Below, piece by piece: positions 37,401-49,900 of a stretch of 64,000 nt of DNA. The position numbers and the translations under genes were made by a program. Numbering within the stretch: position 1 is the stretch's first letter; the number at the start of each line of letters is the position of its first letter. Source of the DNA: Vitrella brassicaformis (Eukaryota > Sar > Vitrellaceae); contig CDMY01000362.1 of NCBI GenBank assembly GCA_001179505.1, positions 36,818-100,817 of the forward strand, in the 5' to 3' direction. The notes beneath the pieces are model-generated. The model saw only the letters and a list, made by a program, of their open reading frames with translations, searched no databases and was not told the origin of the DNA.

Positions 37401-37842
37401 ACCTGTCAAGAAAGGCTTTGCCACTGAGTCCCTTGTCCTTCCTCCAATTCGCCACATCCTCTTCCTCCCCCTCATCTTCTTCTTCCCAGCCCTCGTTGTC
37501 GCTTCCCTCGCTCCATCTCTCGTACTCAGCATCCCCCTCAACCCCATCAGCAACTTTGGCAAGCGAAACCGGCTCCGCCACAGGATGCGGGTGTCTGTCA
37601 CGAAGCTCGGCCTCTTCAGGAAGGGACCTGCCGAATGGTATGATGGGGCTGTCGTTCGATGAGTCCTCCATGCAGGATAGAGGCTGGGATTCTGAGGCCG
37701 TCTCGAGCATTCGGCCCCCACTTACCCCCACGCGCGCAGACGCATCGCAGATGCCGCATGCACTGGACCATGCGGGCGTCCTCTGTTTCCCTTCCTCGGC
37801 CAAGATCATATTCCGCAGATGCGTCCCAGGACCCAAGATCAT
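31426..37842 (-). CDS. Cytosolic carboxypeptidase, M14 family, AGBL/CCP type, about 20 exons
   Basis: The first in-frame ATG is 37842; a duplicate lies at 37809. The family's N-terminal beta domain is clear: FENGNLLIATAVSAHVYKLL, then QWFYWCVAGGTKGVTYTF, GMRPVSWSTKAG, and FFAYHYPYTYSLLQ. The M14 catalytic domain follows with zinc ligands His and Glu in ARLHPGEPQGSW (about 35770-35800). Next come PMMNPDGVIYGNYRCSLAG, VDLNRVFASP, the third zinc His in FFDFHGHSKRKGIFLYGC (about 35240-35285) and the catalytic Glu in FCYAIEAS (about 34909-34935). CCPs remove glutamate chains or C-terminal residues from tubulin, which fits a flagellated alveolate. After the catalytic domain there is an unusually long tail (over 700 residues) rich in Ser, Pro and Arg, probably disordered. 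All exons join in frame, without breaks. The stop is at 31426. Confidence 0.88.
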
Positions 37843-37866
37843 ATTCCGCAGATGCGTCCCAGGACG
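37801..37866. repeat. 33-bp perfect tandem duplication at the AGBL N-terminus
   Basis: Two adjacent copies of a 33-bp unit beginning CAAGATCATATTCCGCAG lie at 37801-37833 and 37834-37866. Thirty-three is a multiple of three, so the duplication repeats GTHLRNMIL in the AGBL reading frame and supplies two alternative ATGs (37842, 37809). Confidence 0.85.
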
Positions 37867-37918
37867 CGTCTCTTGTTCTGTAGCTGCGCGTTGAATGTGC
37901 AAGACGATTCCATCCCCG

Positions 37919-40900
37919 ATGCCGCTTTACCTTATTCTTGCTTGGGTCAGCCTCATTTCGTCTGCAACAGAAGCCTCAGCCTCCGCTGCAGTCTTCCACT
38001 GCAAAGTGGGTCTCCTCTGCACGCTCCGCCTGCAGGAATCCCATTCAACGGGTAACTGTCAGTGCACGTGAGTCCGCAATGCCATTGTGTTCTTCTGCTG
38101 TGACTTTTGCTTGCAGGCGCTGAAGTCGTGAATGAGATTGTGCTTTCATCCTCTCCTTGTGAGAACCTCCTGGCGGTGACTACCGAGCTTCTCGGCATCA
38201 CGGCAATTCGCGGCGATAATGGAGGACAATTCCGGCTCGGCGAGCCCCGCTCTACCGGACGATTCGAGCTTTGCTGGTACGCAATACCCATTGCCCGCTC
38301 ACTCACCATTCTTGAGATCATGTCACCAGGTGTGGCGGCTTTGGCAAGAACGGGTGCGGCTCCAGCGCTGGCAAATTGATAGTAACAAATGAGCCGCGGC
38401 GTCTGCAGGGGACGCCAATGTCACACGAAGGCGAAGGCGAAGGAGAAGGGATTATCAAGATGCCTCACGAACACCAAACAGGGCCACCTGTGCCGCTGAC
38501 TTTCGAGGGGAGTGAGGGCCATCACTATTTGCCGTCAGTCTATCATCCGTTCGAGCATGAGCATATGATTGGCCCGCCGCTGCCGTTCGAGGGCTCTGAA
38601 CATGAGCATCCCCCGCCAGGCTATCATCCGTTCGAGCATGAGCATATGATTGGCCCGCCGCTGCCGTTCGAGGGCTCTGAACAAGAGCTGCAAGGAATGC
38701 CCCCAGCGCCTCACTACCACTTCGAGGGTGAACAAGAGCAATGGCTCTACCCCCAGCGCCTCACTACCACTTCGAGGGTGAACAAGAGCTGCAAGGAATG
38801 CTTCCACCCCCAGCGCCTCACCACTTCAATCCTCCTGCTGCACCCGTCTTTGAATATGAAGCAGAAGTCTCACTCTCATTTCACACGATCTTCCTTGAGA
38901 CAGAGGGAGAATCTGAGAAGTGGCGACAGCTGCTTGAGGGCGAAGGGGAAAGCGAAGTAAACAGCACCACACCCACAGCAGCACTCCATGACACACCAGG
39001 TGGGCCCCATAACGACACTTCTGTGAGGTTTGTCAAAGCAATCCCCTGCTGTTTACAGTCACGGCTGCAATGGTCTTTGCGGGAGTCTATGAAGACATTG
39101 TTGGGGTCAGAGCTCATGAAAGGTCGTCTACCAATGTGAACTTCTCTCTTATACCTGCAGAATGACAGTGAAGCTTTCGCAGAAAATTTCACAACAGCAG
39201 TCGCGATGGCGTTGTCTGTTGATGAGGTATGGTCGCCGTGGAACTGGCAGTTCTTTGTGCTTACCCTGCCTTTAATCTCTGTGGTGCAGAGCCGAATTAA
39301 TGTGAGTTCGATCCAAAACAGCAGCGTCATGGTGATCTTCACGGTAAGGAGACATGAGGAGGGAGCGAGTCGAAGAAAATGGCTTGTCATTTAGATTGCT
39401 GCAGCAAACTCATCGAATGAGGCACCTGCTTGGACACTTGTGCATGAGTTAGAGGTACAGAAGCAGCATAGTGAAGACACGTCGGTATTCTTTAGCTTTT
39501 TGCCAGAGTCAAATCGCTAACCCATCCTCGTCGTTCCGTACTGGGAGCTTTGGTAGGAGATAAAAAGCGAGTGTGTACCTGCAATGGTATCCTTCGACTC
39601 TCTTCTGCAGGAGTGCTTGCCGCTACGGCGTCGATCCAAGCTGGTACAGCTGCACATGTTTTGCGTCTTTGTGTGCATCTCTGTGCCCCGTGTGGTCAGG
39701 CTCCTTCCCTTACGGCAACGCGATAACTGCTTGTGTCGCCGGCATGGCGTGCAATATTCATCTGTCCGGCATCAGTAAGTGCCATTGATATTGACAGAAA
39801 CGTTGACTGACTTTGTTTACCACTGCGAGATGTTCTTGTTTTCCCTATAGACCTGAACAATAACGACACAGTCATCGTCTCTTCTACACCTTGCCACTCC
39901 GTGACGCCCATCGCTCAGTCCCTCTTCAAAAACGCAAGCTTTGCATCTCCATTAATCGGGACCAACGGGACGTCGTATCAGCTTGGACTGCCCCACTTCG
40001 GCGGGTCATACAAAGTCTGCTGGTATGGATAAGAGGGAACACGAAAAGGCCTGCGTTTCTCGGTCATGCCTTTTCAGGCGCTTGCGTATTTGCTAGGTGC
40101 GGAGGCTCTGTCACGGGCCGCTGCAATGCCACTGAGACGGACAAATACAACCTCACTGTGGGCGATCTTCTAGTGAAGGGTAGAAAAGAAAGAGTGTCTG
40201 CACTCCCTGGAAAGAAGAGCTCTTTCGATCAGGGCCGAGCTCTACTCCTGCAGCAATCACTTGTGTCTCGGGTGCACCTAATGACTTCCTGCTGCCTGGT
40301 GTGGCTTTGGGCAACGACGCAATCTATCTCGTGGACAACACGCAGCAGTGCGGTGAATTGATTGCCCCACCGCTTGACAATACCAAAGTGACGGGTGTGC
40401 AAACGGATAATGGCTCTGTCTACTCCCTCAACATGATGCTTCCCGGTGGCCTGTACAAGATCTGCTGGTCAGTTGTTCACTCTTGCAAAGCTTGAAAGGT
40501 CTTGATCTCCTTCTGTTTATTTGTGGTCTGCAGGTGTCCTACAGAGGCCGGATGTTCGTCCATCAGCGATTATGCAGTGAACGCAGGAGTCGTGGACATT
40601 GCAGGACCTCACTCGATATGCAGAAACTCGTCATGCAACGTAATCACGTGTCCTAACGGCACACATTGCAGCTACCCGTCTTTCGCGGGCAGAGGCCTGC
40701 TGCCGTGACAGGCTCGCCGTCCTCGATCACTGTGGAGGGGGCAGCAAAGTCGCAGCTGGGGTAGAGTACAATCCATCCAACAACTCTGCCACTGGCGTCG
40801 GCACTTTCTCATTTGGCTCTCTCCTGTCAAGAGTGGGCTATTTTCCAGTATGCTGGTGTGGAACCAACTGTAGCGAGCCATCAGCATTTCGTCTGCAAAT

Positions 40901-43900
40901 CGGACAGCTTCACATTACAGGTACGGTGAAGCGACAGAACCATCAGAAGACGTATTCGCTTTTCAATTACATGCAGGACCGAATACGACGGAACACAAAG
41001 AGCTGTGTGCACGAGGCAGCAAGTGCACGATCGAGAGTGTGTATGCCGAGGGCTTGTCCAATGACTATAGGGTCGCGTCCTCAATTCATCATGCTCGTCC
41101 CCCTCTGCCATGTTCCTGGCTGACTTCGGGAACAACCCCGCGCAGCACGGCACAGCGGCCACACCGACCAATTCCACCGCACTCTGGAGATATTCCTTCA
41201 ATCTCAATTACACTATGTCGACCCCAGGAGACTACCCGTTATGTTTTTGCGGCAAGGGAGGTCTGTGTCTCTCGGCAAGCGACTTTCGAGTAGCTCTGGG
41301 GAGTGTCACTGTGCGAGGTGAGTCAGCCCTTCTCTTGCGGTATGTAACCACTTGATGCGTTTCTCATAGGCCCTGAGAATTGGTCGTTAAACACCACGTG
41401 TGGCTTCGGATCACCTTGCAGAGTGTCTCTGCCCACCCATTCCACGCTTCAGCCGACAACTCATGATCGTCTGGCCATCCTTGAGAGCTGCGGCACGACC
41501 GATGCGAATTTCCTGGGCGGTATTGATCACAATCCAGCCAATTGGACGAGCAACTCGTCAAGTACATTTGACTTTGCAACAATGAATCTGCCGGGGCAGG
41601 AAGGGCTGCTATTATGTTATTGCAGCAGTGGGGCTCTCTGCAACAGGCCGAGCGATTTTCGTGTCACAGTCGGAAGCCTCGATGTGCCGGGGCCCACTCT
41701 TTCATCCTCGAAGAAATATGCGGTCACATGTCGCACGGGATCGGCATGCAGCTTCAACTTCACTGGCCATAATGTGACATCCAGCGACTCCATTATCGTT
41801 AGGGAATATTGCGAGCCTGGAGGCTTAACACCTGCCGAGGGCTTCTCTATTGTTAGCATCACTTCGCAAAGTGACGTCCCTACTCCGAATATGTACACCG
41901 CGTACCTCGGTCATGTTACGGCGGCCGGCGGCGTATATGAGCTGAGAAAGGCCCGCTTGTGTGTGAGACATGATTTCACCTTCGTCGATTCTCCATCATT
42001 TCCTGCGTTTGGTGCGTGCGGACATGGCATACAGCTATGCTTCTGTTCGGCAGCTATGAATTGTTCCAATCCGTCAAGCTTTGCGTCCGATTGGGGGTTT
42101 CTCACGATCCAAGGCATGGAGACAAAAGCCGTCAAGCTCTCTAATCCAGACGCGTTTTCACTTCTTTGTCTGTCGCAGGCCCCAATCAAACCAGCGCTGA
42201 GTGTTACATCGGCCGCAACTGCTCTGTGAATGTGACTGGATACGCCCTCGATTCCGCCGATAGGCTCATGGTCCTGGAGACCTGTGGGCAGACAAGCAAC
42301 ATTCCAATGGAGAGCAACCCAGTCAGTGCACAGCAGCTCATCAACCTGAATGAGACATTCAGCTACTCATTCGGACAAACTATGGCGCCGGGGGGATTGG
42401 GGGCGAGACTGTGCTGGTATGGACCCATGAATCGAAGGGACAGGTACCGAAATGCATTGTTGTGTGCAGGTGTGCTGGAGGGAGCGATTCGGGCTGCCTG
42501 ATTGCCTCCCACTTCACCGTCGACCTTGGCCCCCTTGTGTTCGTTGGTGCGACACACATAGTATGGGAACACGATGAAACACGGTGCTGATGCTTGTGAC
42601 GCCTGCATAGGTCCCATGGCCTCGTCCAGCTCGTGCTTCAGAGGACAGAACTGCTCTATCGGCCTCAACACGACATTTCCGTCCATCATGGCGACGAGCG
42701 ACACTCTGCGGGGGCACACCATGATTCGACCAAGCTGCTCCGCTGGACTCATAACTGCAGGGCTGTCCCTTAACCCTACCAACGGCACTGTGGGAACCAG
42801 TGAGGCTGAGACGCTTTATAATTTCGGTGCATTCGACGGGAACGTTGGAACAAACGCCCTCTGTTTCTGCTCCCCCAGCCATAGCGACTGCAGCCATCCA
42901 TTAGAGTTTGTGACCTCGCTTGGCGAGATGAATCTGGCCGGTATGAACGAAATATTGACATAAGGTGAGTCAGAAGATGAACCGGTATGCTTTCTTCGTT
43001 TAGGCCCAAGGCTGGCTCACAGCAACAAGACGTGTGTACAAAACACCAGCTGCTCACTGGCTCTAACGGGTCACTATCTTTCTGCCTCCGACTCCATTAT
43101 GCTGCTCGATCGCTGCGGAAGCGCGAGCACACATCCTCACTGGGTCACAAGGCAACCGCTACTCGGCCAAACTATGCACAACTCCAGCTCCTCAATCGCA
43201 AATATAAGCACTGAATGGCCCTACGACTTCGATACTAGCATGGGAAGACACGGATACGTCCCTCTCATGTTCGAATCGTTCAATCAGGAGTTGTTCCGTA
43301 TGTTGGGCAGTGGGAGATGTGCTGGTAGGTGCTTATTCACCTGAAAGCCTGACATTGTACTGTTGTCTTCGAATAGGTGCACAACCAGGACAGCCAATCG
43401 TCTTGCGCCTTCAGAGCCCAATAGCTGCCAAACTGCTGGCGATTTTGCAGTACGAGCGGGGTTTGTCACAGTCAAGGGTGAGAGGGAGGGAGGGAACGAG
43501 GAAGGAAGGGAAGGTCGATTGTAGCGACACTAGGAGTTTACTCTTTATGCTTTGGCAGGCGTGACCAGTGCACATATTCTCGCCGTGTGTACGCGAGGAG
43601 AGCCTTGTGAAATAGCCGGTGTCCAAGGACAGTACCTAGAATCATCTGACAGCGTCTTTTTCACATCATCCCCCGCCCTCTGCCAAGCGCCTGTCTCGCC
43701 TACACTCGGCATCCATCCACCAAACCCGGCGACCGCTGCAGGAGTCGGATCAGCCTATGTCTTTGTGTTGGGTCCAGCACGCAGCCCCCCCGGCAGCATC
43801 TTCACGGCATGCTGGTGTGGTGAAGCCGTCCAGTCGGCTGGGCCGGCAAATGCCAGCGACGCCTTCGTGTGCGAGAGTGCCAAGCCAGTGGGCAATGCCT

Positions 43901-46900
43901 TCATTGATGGTGAGACACGGAGAGACAAACACCATGAGTACACTCGGACCAGGTTCTTGTCTGCAGGACCTCCAAACGGACAGGTGTTTGGCGCTGCGAG
44001 TGGCGTCAAAGTGGACATTGAAGTGAGCAACGAATAAAGATAGTCCTTGCCCCTATCTGTCTTTTCTCTTTTTCTATTCAGATCATCACTTTGGGTGTCC
44101 CTTCATTCGATCCGGCTATTTTCATTGCTTCCGGCAACTCTAAGTGCAGATCCCTTGTCCACCCCTTCTCTGACGCAGTCGCTGAGCTCCTTCCATCTGC
44201 CGACTGCACTCCACTGGGCTCGTCAATGAATGTCAGCGGCATGATTGGAGCGTCCAGTGTAGAATGGGAGGGACTCAGTAGAGTGGGAGGCCTTAGCAAT
44301 GGGACAGTGGATGTCTCCTGGTACACATGTCCGTATGGTGGTCCGTCAGTCAACGTCACGGGAACCTACAAGGTGAAAGAGCACTTTCACAAGAAGGACT
44401 AAGTTGTTCGACGAAGTCTCTGTCTCCAATTTTCCCTCAGGTGTGTCTTGTCGGCGACCGCAAGTCGCCTCTGGGCGTGGGCACTGCCGTCGGCACTCTG
44501 AACGTGCTGCAGAGGCTCGACTTGTGCGACGGAGAATGCACACTGGGTTACCTTTGTGATGAAGACCCGACGTTCAACAACGGCACGTGCAGGCCTCTGT
44601 GCGGCGACGGATTTAAGATGCCAGAAGAGGAATGTGACGACGGTCAGCTGCGCGTGCTGCGTGTTTTCTGTCATTTCTGTCCGTGGAATGTCTTTTCTGT
44701 CTTCTGCAGGAGACCAGCTGGCGGGCGACGGGTGCTCAGGCCGATGCACGATCGAGCCAGGCTTTGTCTGCGAGGTCATTCAAGCAGTGTCTAATGACAC
44801 AATGCTTAATGACACGGACACCGGCGATGCCTTACCTTCGGGCCCGTCCGTGTGCGCCATCAGCTGTGAGACAGATGAGAGCGACAACTCTACCCATATC
44901 TGCTCTCGTACTCAAACCCCGCCGACGAATATCTTGCTCAGGGTAGAAGTCACCAGCGCGTCATGAAGCCTGATGCAAGTCGTGCATGTGTTTGTGTCTT
45001 TTTCTTTCAGTGCGTGTCTGCATGTGGCGATGATACGGCTGATTCCAACACTACCACACCCATCGCCAACGAGACGTCAACTGAAGAGCGGTCTACCATC
45101 GGGTGTCGCCAAGCGGAGCTCAAATTCGGAGAGAAACAAATATGCGTGCGGCTAGAGGAGGCCCAAATGGTGAGACCTCTGCATGACACTGATTGTCTGC
45201 TATGAGATTGCTGATCGTTTACTGTCGTGGCCAGGTCGCTGCGGAATTCGTTGACGGCTATGCAGGCATTCGTATCACTTTTGATGTTCCGATTGACACC
45301 CAGAAGATCCCGCTGGCTGATGGCAACTGCAGCAATGTGTTAGCGGACGAGTCCGTCTTGTCTCTCGGAGTCAACCCTCTCTGTTCGTGGGTCTCGTCAA
45401 AGGTCATCTACGTGCAGCTTGGCGCGAAGTCTCTCATGAAGCGATTTCAGCTGATTACCATAAAGGCGGGTGTGCTGCAGCGCCAAGACGCTGTGCGTGA
45501 GATCGGCTGGAACGGCACGTCGGATCGACACTCTGTCAAGGTGACTAAGGCGGCAGACCTCGGCGTTCTCGTGCCCACGGTGGTACTGAAGGGTGCCAAA
45601 GCGATCAGCTCTTGTGCTGCCCTTGAAGTCACTGGCATCGAGAGCACAGGACACGCCGGCAGGCTATTTGAGAACATCACATGGTACACACCAGAATGAT
45701 ACAAGAGGATGACTAGCTGCTGGCTTTCCTTGTTGCACACAGGACGTGTGATGATCCTGCTATCTGTACGGACGAGCTCCACACATATCTCGCGTCTTTA
45801 CCCAAGAACGAAACGTCGTCCCTTACCATCGAGGTGCCGCCACAAATCGTCTTCCAGCTTGGCCAGCACAACGCCAGCTCGAAACGCGTGAACCTGACTC
45901 TGTCTCTGAGGATCACCAACTTCCTTGCAGAAACGGCCACGGACTCATTTACCGTGTCTATCCTCATCGGAACACGCATCCCTGTCCTCGACTCTGTCAC
46001 CGAGCCAAATGTGACGATACAGCGGTCGAGTTCTCTTCTGCTAGAGGTGGCTGTGTCAGCGCCTGCCTCAGAGGGCATCTGTGAGTCCCTCGAGGCCGCA
46101 AGTGGCAGCAGTCGCATCATGATCGACTGGACGAGTGAGCCTGACGCCTCCTTGGTAGAGATGGGCTTTGGCGTCAATCCAAGAATCCTACGATTGCCCC
46201 CGTCGACGTTGGAGTATGGAAGTCAGTATGTGTTTGCTGCCGCGGCGTATTTCAACACGACCCCCGGCGACCGGTGAGTAGGCAGCTGGTCGCTGCATGT
46301 CCTCATCCTTTCATTTCTGTCTCCTTCCCTTCAGGGTGTCTATCGCATTTGAGGTGACTGTCTTGCCGCCTGCCCCTCCCATCGCACTACTCGTATCGCC
46401 TTCTCAAGCATCCGAAAGATGTACTCTTATTTTGGACGGGAGCGGCTCCTATGACCCCGCAGTAGCCGATGTCTCGTCTGCCGCCCTTGATGACAATGCC
46501 ACCGACGCTCTTGTGTACTCCTGGTTCTGCTCCCCCGAGAATAACACGGACGCCGGGTGCTTTGCCAGGGGCGGTAATCGTTTTGGCCACGGGCAGGCTG
46601 TGGAAATTGTGACCCCGGACGTCGCTGGTGTTTACCGCTTTATGATGAATGTCACTGCACTGTCAACTGATTTGACTTCAAGCGCCTTTGCCCGAGTAAA
46701 GGTATCGCAGAGCGCGCCTCCCCCTGTGTCGCTCACACCCCTCCCTGACGAAGTGTCTCCCCAATTACGACTGGACCTCTCTGGCTCTCTCGCTGGCTCA
46801 ACTGATTGCTCCGTCGACCAATATGCGCACCAAGATAGAATGAAATGGCTGATGGCTGAGGGTGATGGGGAGGGCTTGCTGACATACAATGCGACGGTGG

Positions 46901-49900
46901 CGCGAAACACAGCTACTAGTGGACTTCAAGTCTACGCCCTGGCTGGCCGTGTCCCTCCATTTGCGCTTACTGCTGGGGTATCGTATACGTTGAGGTTTGC
47001 CCTTTCGGACGCTATGCTTGATGACGAGATGGCAGTCACTGCGGTGAGGAGCGGCGATTCCGGGGTTTTTACGTATGAGGGGGGCACATTGCTCGTCGAC
47101 CGACCTCCATTTGCCGGAAGCGTTGAGGTCGCACCACTCGACGGCAATGCCGTGATCGAGGAGTTCACCATGTCTCAGTCAGGGTGGCAAGACGATGACC
47201 TGCACTGCTGTACGCATTCGCCATTGTCGATGCGGAGGTAATGAGACGCACGCGAACACGAAGGCGAATGAATCTTTACCGTCTCATGTGCAGGTGGCAG
47301 CAAACGCGACGAGTGCAGCCGAGCTCCTGCAGAACAGTACGATCCTCAAGGCATGGGATCAGAAGAGGCGATTCAAGACGACGCTCCCTCCTTCAAAGGG
47401 TCGCAATGAGTCCTATTTCATTGTCCTGGGTCGAGTTGAGGACAGCCTCGGCAGCCGATCGATGGCCAGGAGTGAGATCGTCACAGTGCGCCGACCTGTC
47501 GTCAAAGCGGGTGAGACATGGCAAATATGACGTCACACGGCTTCAACGATCTGTCTGCCTTCTGCAGACCAGCTTATCGGAACGCTGGACAAGATCGACG
47601 CTACGTCAGACCCGTCAGCAGCCCTCAACTCCCTGCAGGGGGTGTCTGAGCTGCTGGTAGGAGCGGACGAGACAACTGAAGAGGTGTCGGAGGAAGAGCA
47701 AGAGGCCAAGAAGGACGCTTCGCGGAACCTTGTGAACAAGTTCGCCCTTATGGTGGACGTGCAAGGGGATGGCGAGCTGACGGAGGATGCCGTTTCGCAG
47801 CAGATGGCTGCAGGCGCATCGATCGTCGAGGCCACCTCCAAGTCCGGCGCTCTCGACCTCGATGTACGTATACTGAATTCCATGCGCTTGTTTGTTGAGA
47901 TCGTCCTTGGTCTTTTCTGCATGGTGCTGTGCAGGTGGCTGAGAAGGCAGCCACAGCTCTGGAAAACGCACTCGATGGTGCCAAGGGCGTTGGCAAGATG
48001 ACTGTCGACACCGCATCCGATGTGGTCTCCTCTGCTGCTCTCCTATCGACTCAACTCAGTAAGGCGAACACCTCAAAGCGCTCACTCTCTACTGATGGAT
48101 CGCTCGCTGCTCATGTTACCGTCAGGTCTTTCCACCCCTGCCCCATCGGCTAATGCCACGACCAACGACACAGCCGTCACGGCCAATGGGACATCGCAGG
48201 CAGCAGGGTTGTCTAAGGCGGTGCGGGGCATGCTGGACAGTGTTGGGTTTCTCGTTGGCGAGGGGGTGGAGGTGGGCCAGGACGCCACAGTCACGATGGG
48301 AGCCATCAACCTCACCGTAGCCAAAAGGGACGCTGATGTAAGCAGAGAGACAGAGCAGCAGAAAGAATGGAATAGCACTGGCGTTTCGTTTGTCGTCAGT
48401 CGCTGTCATCCGATGGCTTCAAGTCCAGTGGGGCTGGGCCGGAAGTCACTCTACCGCCTCTCAATCTCACCAGCACGAGACGAATGACGCGATCAGAGCG
48501 CCGCCGGCTGCAGAGTGCTCCAGGCAGCACATCAAGGAGACGTGGCGCTAATGACGTCAGCATCCAATCAGTGCAGTGGCCCACAAACCCATACGGCTAT
48601 GCTGCCGACACCGGCGACAGGAACGTCAGTGACACCGTCCTCTCTTTCTCTGTCAGGTGACACAACCGCATGCATGGACAATATGCACCCTAGCAGAGCA
48701 TTTTCGGTTGTGTTGCAGGCAGGGAGAGGAGACGTTGAGGCTCAATCTAACCGAGCCCTTCGTCTTCATCATGTACGCCCCGGTAGCCGGCATCAACAAA
48801 GGCAGCACTAATCCGCGTGAGAACGACACCACTGTTTGCGGCTTCTGGGACGACGTGATAGAGATGTGGTCCTCCTACGGATGCGAGGCGGACCTCAACG
48901 CCAAACTAACAATGCAACACACTTGACATGCAAATGCAACCACACGACAGGTAAGGTGATGGACAAACAGCTGCGTACGTGTCACTTTGGGTGGGTCTGC
49001 AGACTTTGCAACCTTCGCCGGCGAGTTTGAGAGTGTTATCGAGGACGCCAACACAGATGTCTTCGCAGCCGGCGCAGAGCAGCTCTTTGCAGGCGACGTC
49101 GACCCCAACAATGTCGGCCTTTGGTTCGTCGTGACACTGACCGTGGTGATGATCGTCCTGGTATTACTGGCCGGCTGGAAAGACTGCCGCTTCGGCATGT
49201 CGAATGAGACTCTGAAGAAGGTGTGGATGCACGACAGCCTGCTGCGGAAGAAAGTGCAGACCCTGGACTCAAAGCTGCCAATGCTGAAGCGAATCCGGAT
49301 GAGTGGGAAACACTTCTTCCAAGCCTTGTCGGGCAAGAAGCACCATCTGAGCGTCAAGCACCTGCAGGAATACAGGTGCGTGAGGAAATGGAATGCCCAC
49401 TGAAGTGTTTCCATATGCACGTTTGTGGGCGCAGGGAAGTGCAAAACTATGCTCGGCAAGTGTCGATCTCTCCGGCTGTCCCAGCAAAGCAGCTGACACA
49501 GGCCAAGAGCGGCTTATCCCAGGCTAGCAAGTCCAGCAAGCGGCTCACTACTCTAAGTGTCGCTGAGGCCCTTAAGAACCCCACCACACAGGTCCGCAAA
49601 CAGGGAGGCGATAAGGCCATTCCGTGATGACCTCCAATTGTCGTCTCACAAGGCTTCGCTCTCGAGCCGTCGCCAGACGAACAAGCGCAAGGCTGTCGTA
49701 GAGCTCTGGAAGTCGAGTCTTAAACAAGTACTCGAGATATGCATGTCTAATTGACTTTTGACGTGTCTCTCCTCTGCTGCAACACAGGTTGCCGCGACAA
49801 ATCTCGAGAAGCGATTGGGTGCGGTTCTGCGCATCCAGTCCATGGTACGCCGCCATCGTGCTCGCAAGGAGTACGTGCAGCTCAAAGAAAACCTCAGGAG

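Noticed and set aside
40655-40678. A 24-nt GT-AG intron containing CTAAC to explain the frame break in the giant gene
   Set aside because: Its length is a multiple of three, so removing it would not restore the frame, and it is far shorter than any other intron here.
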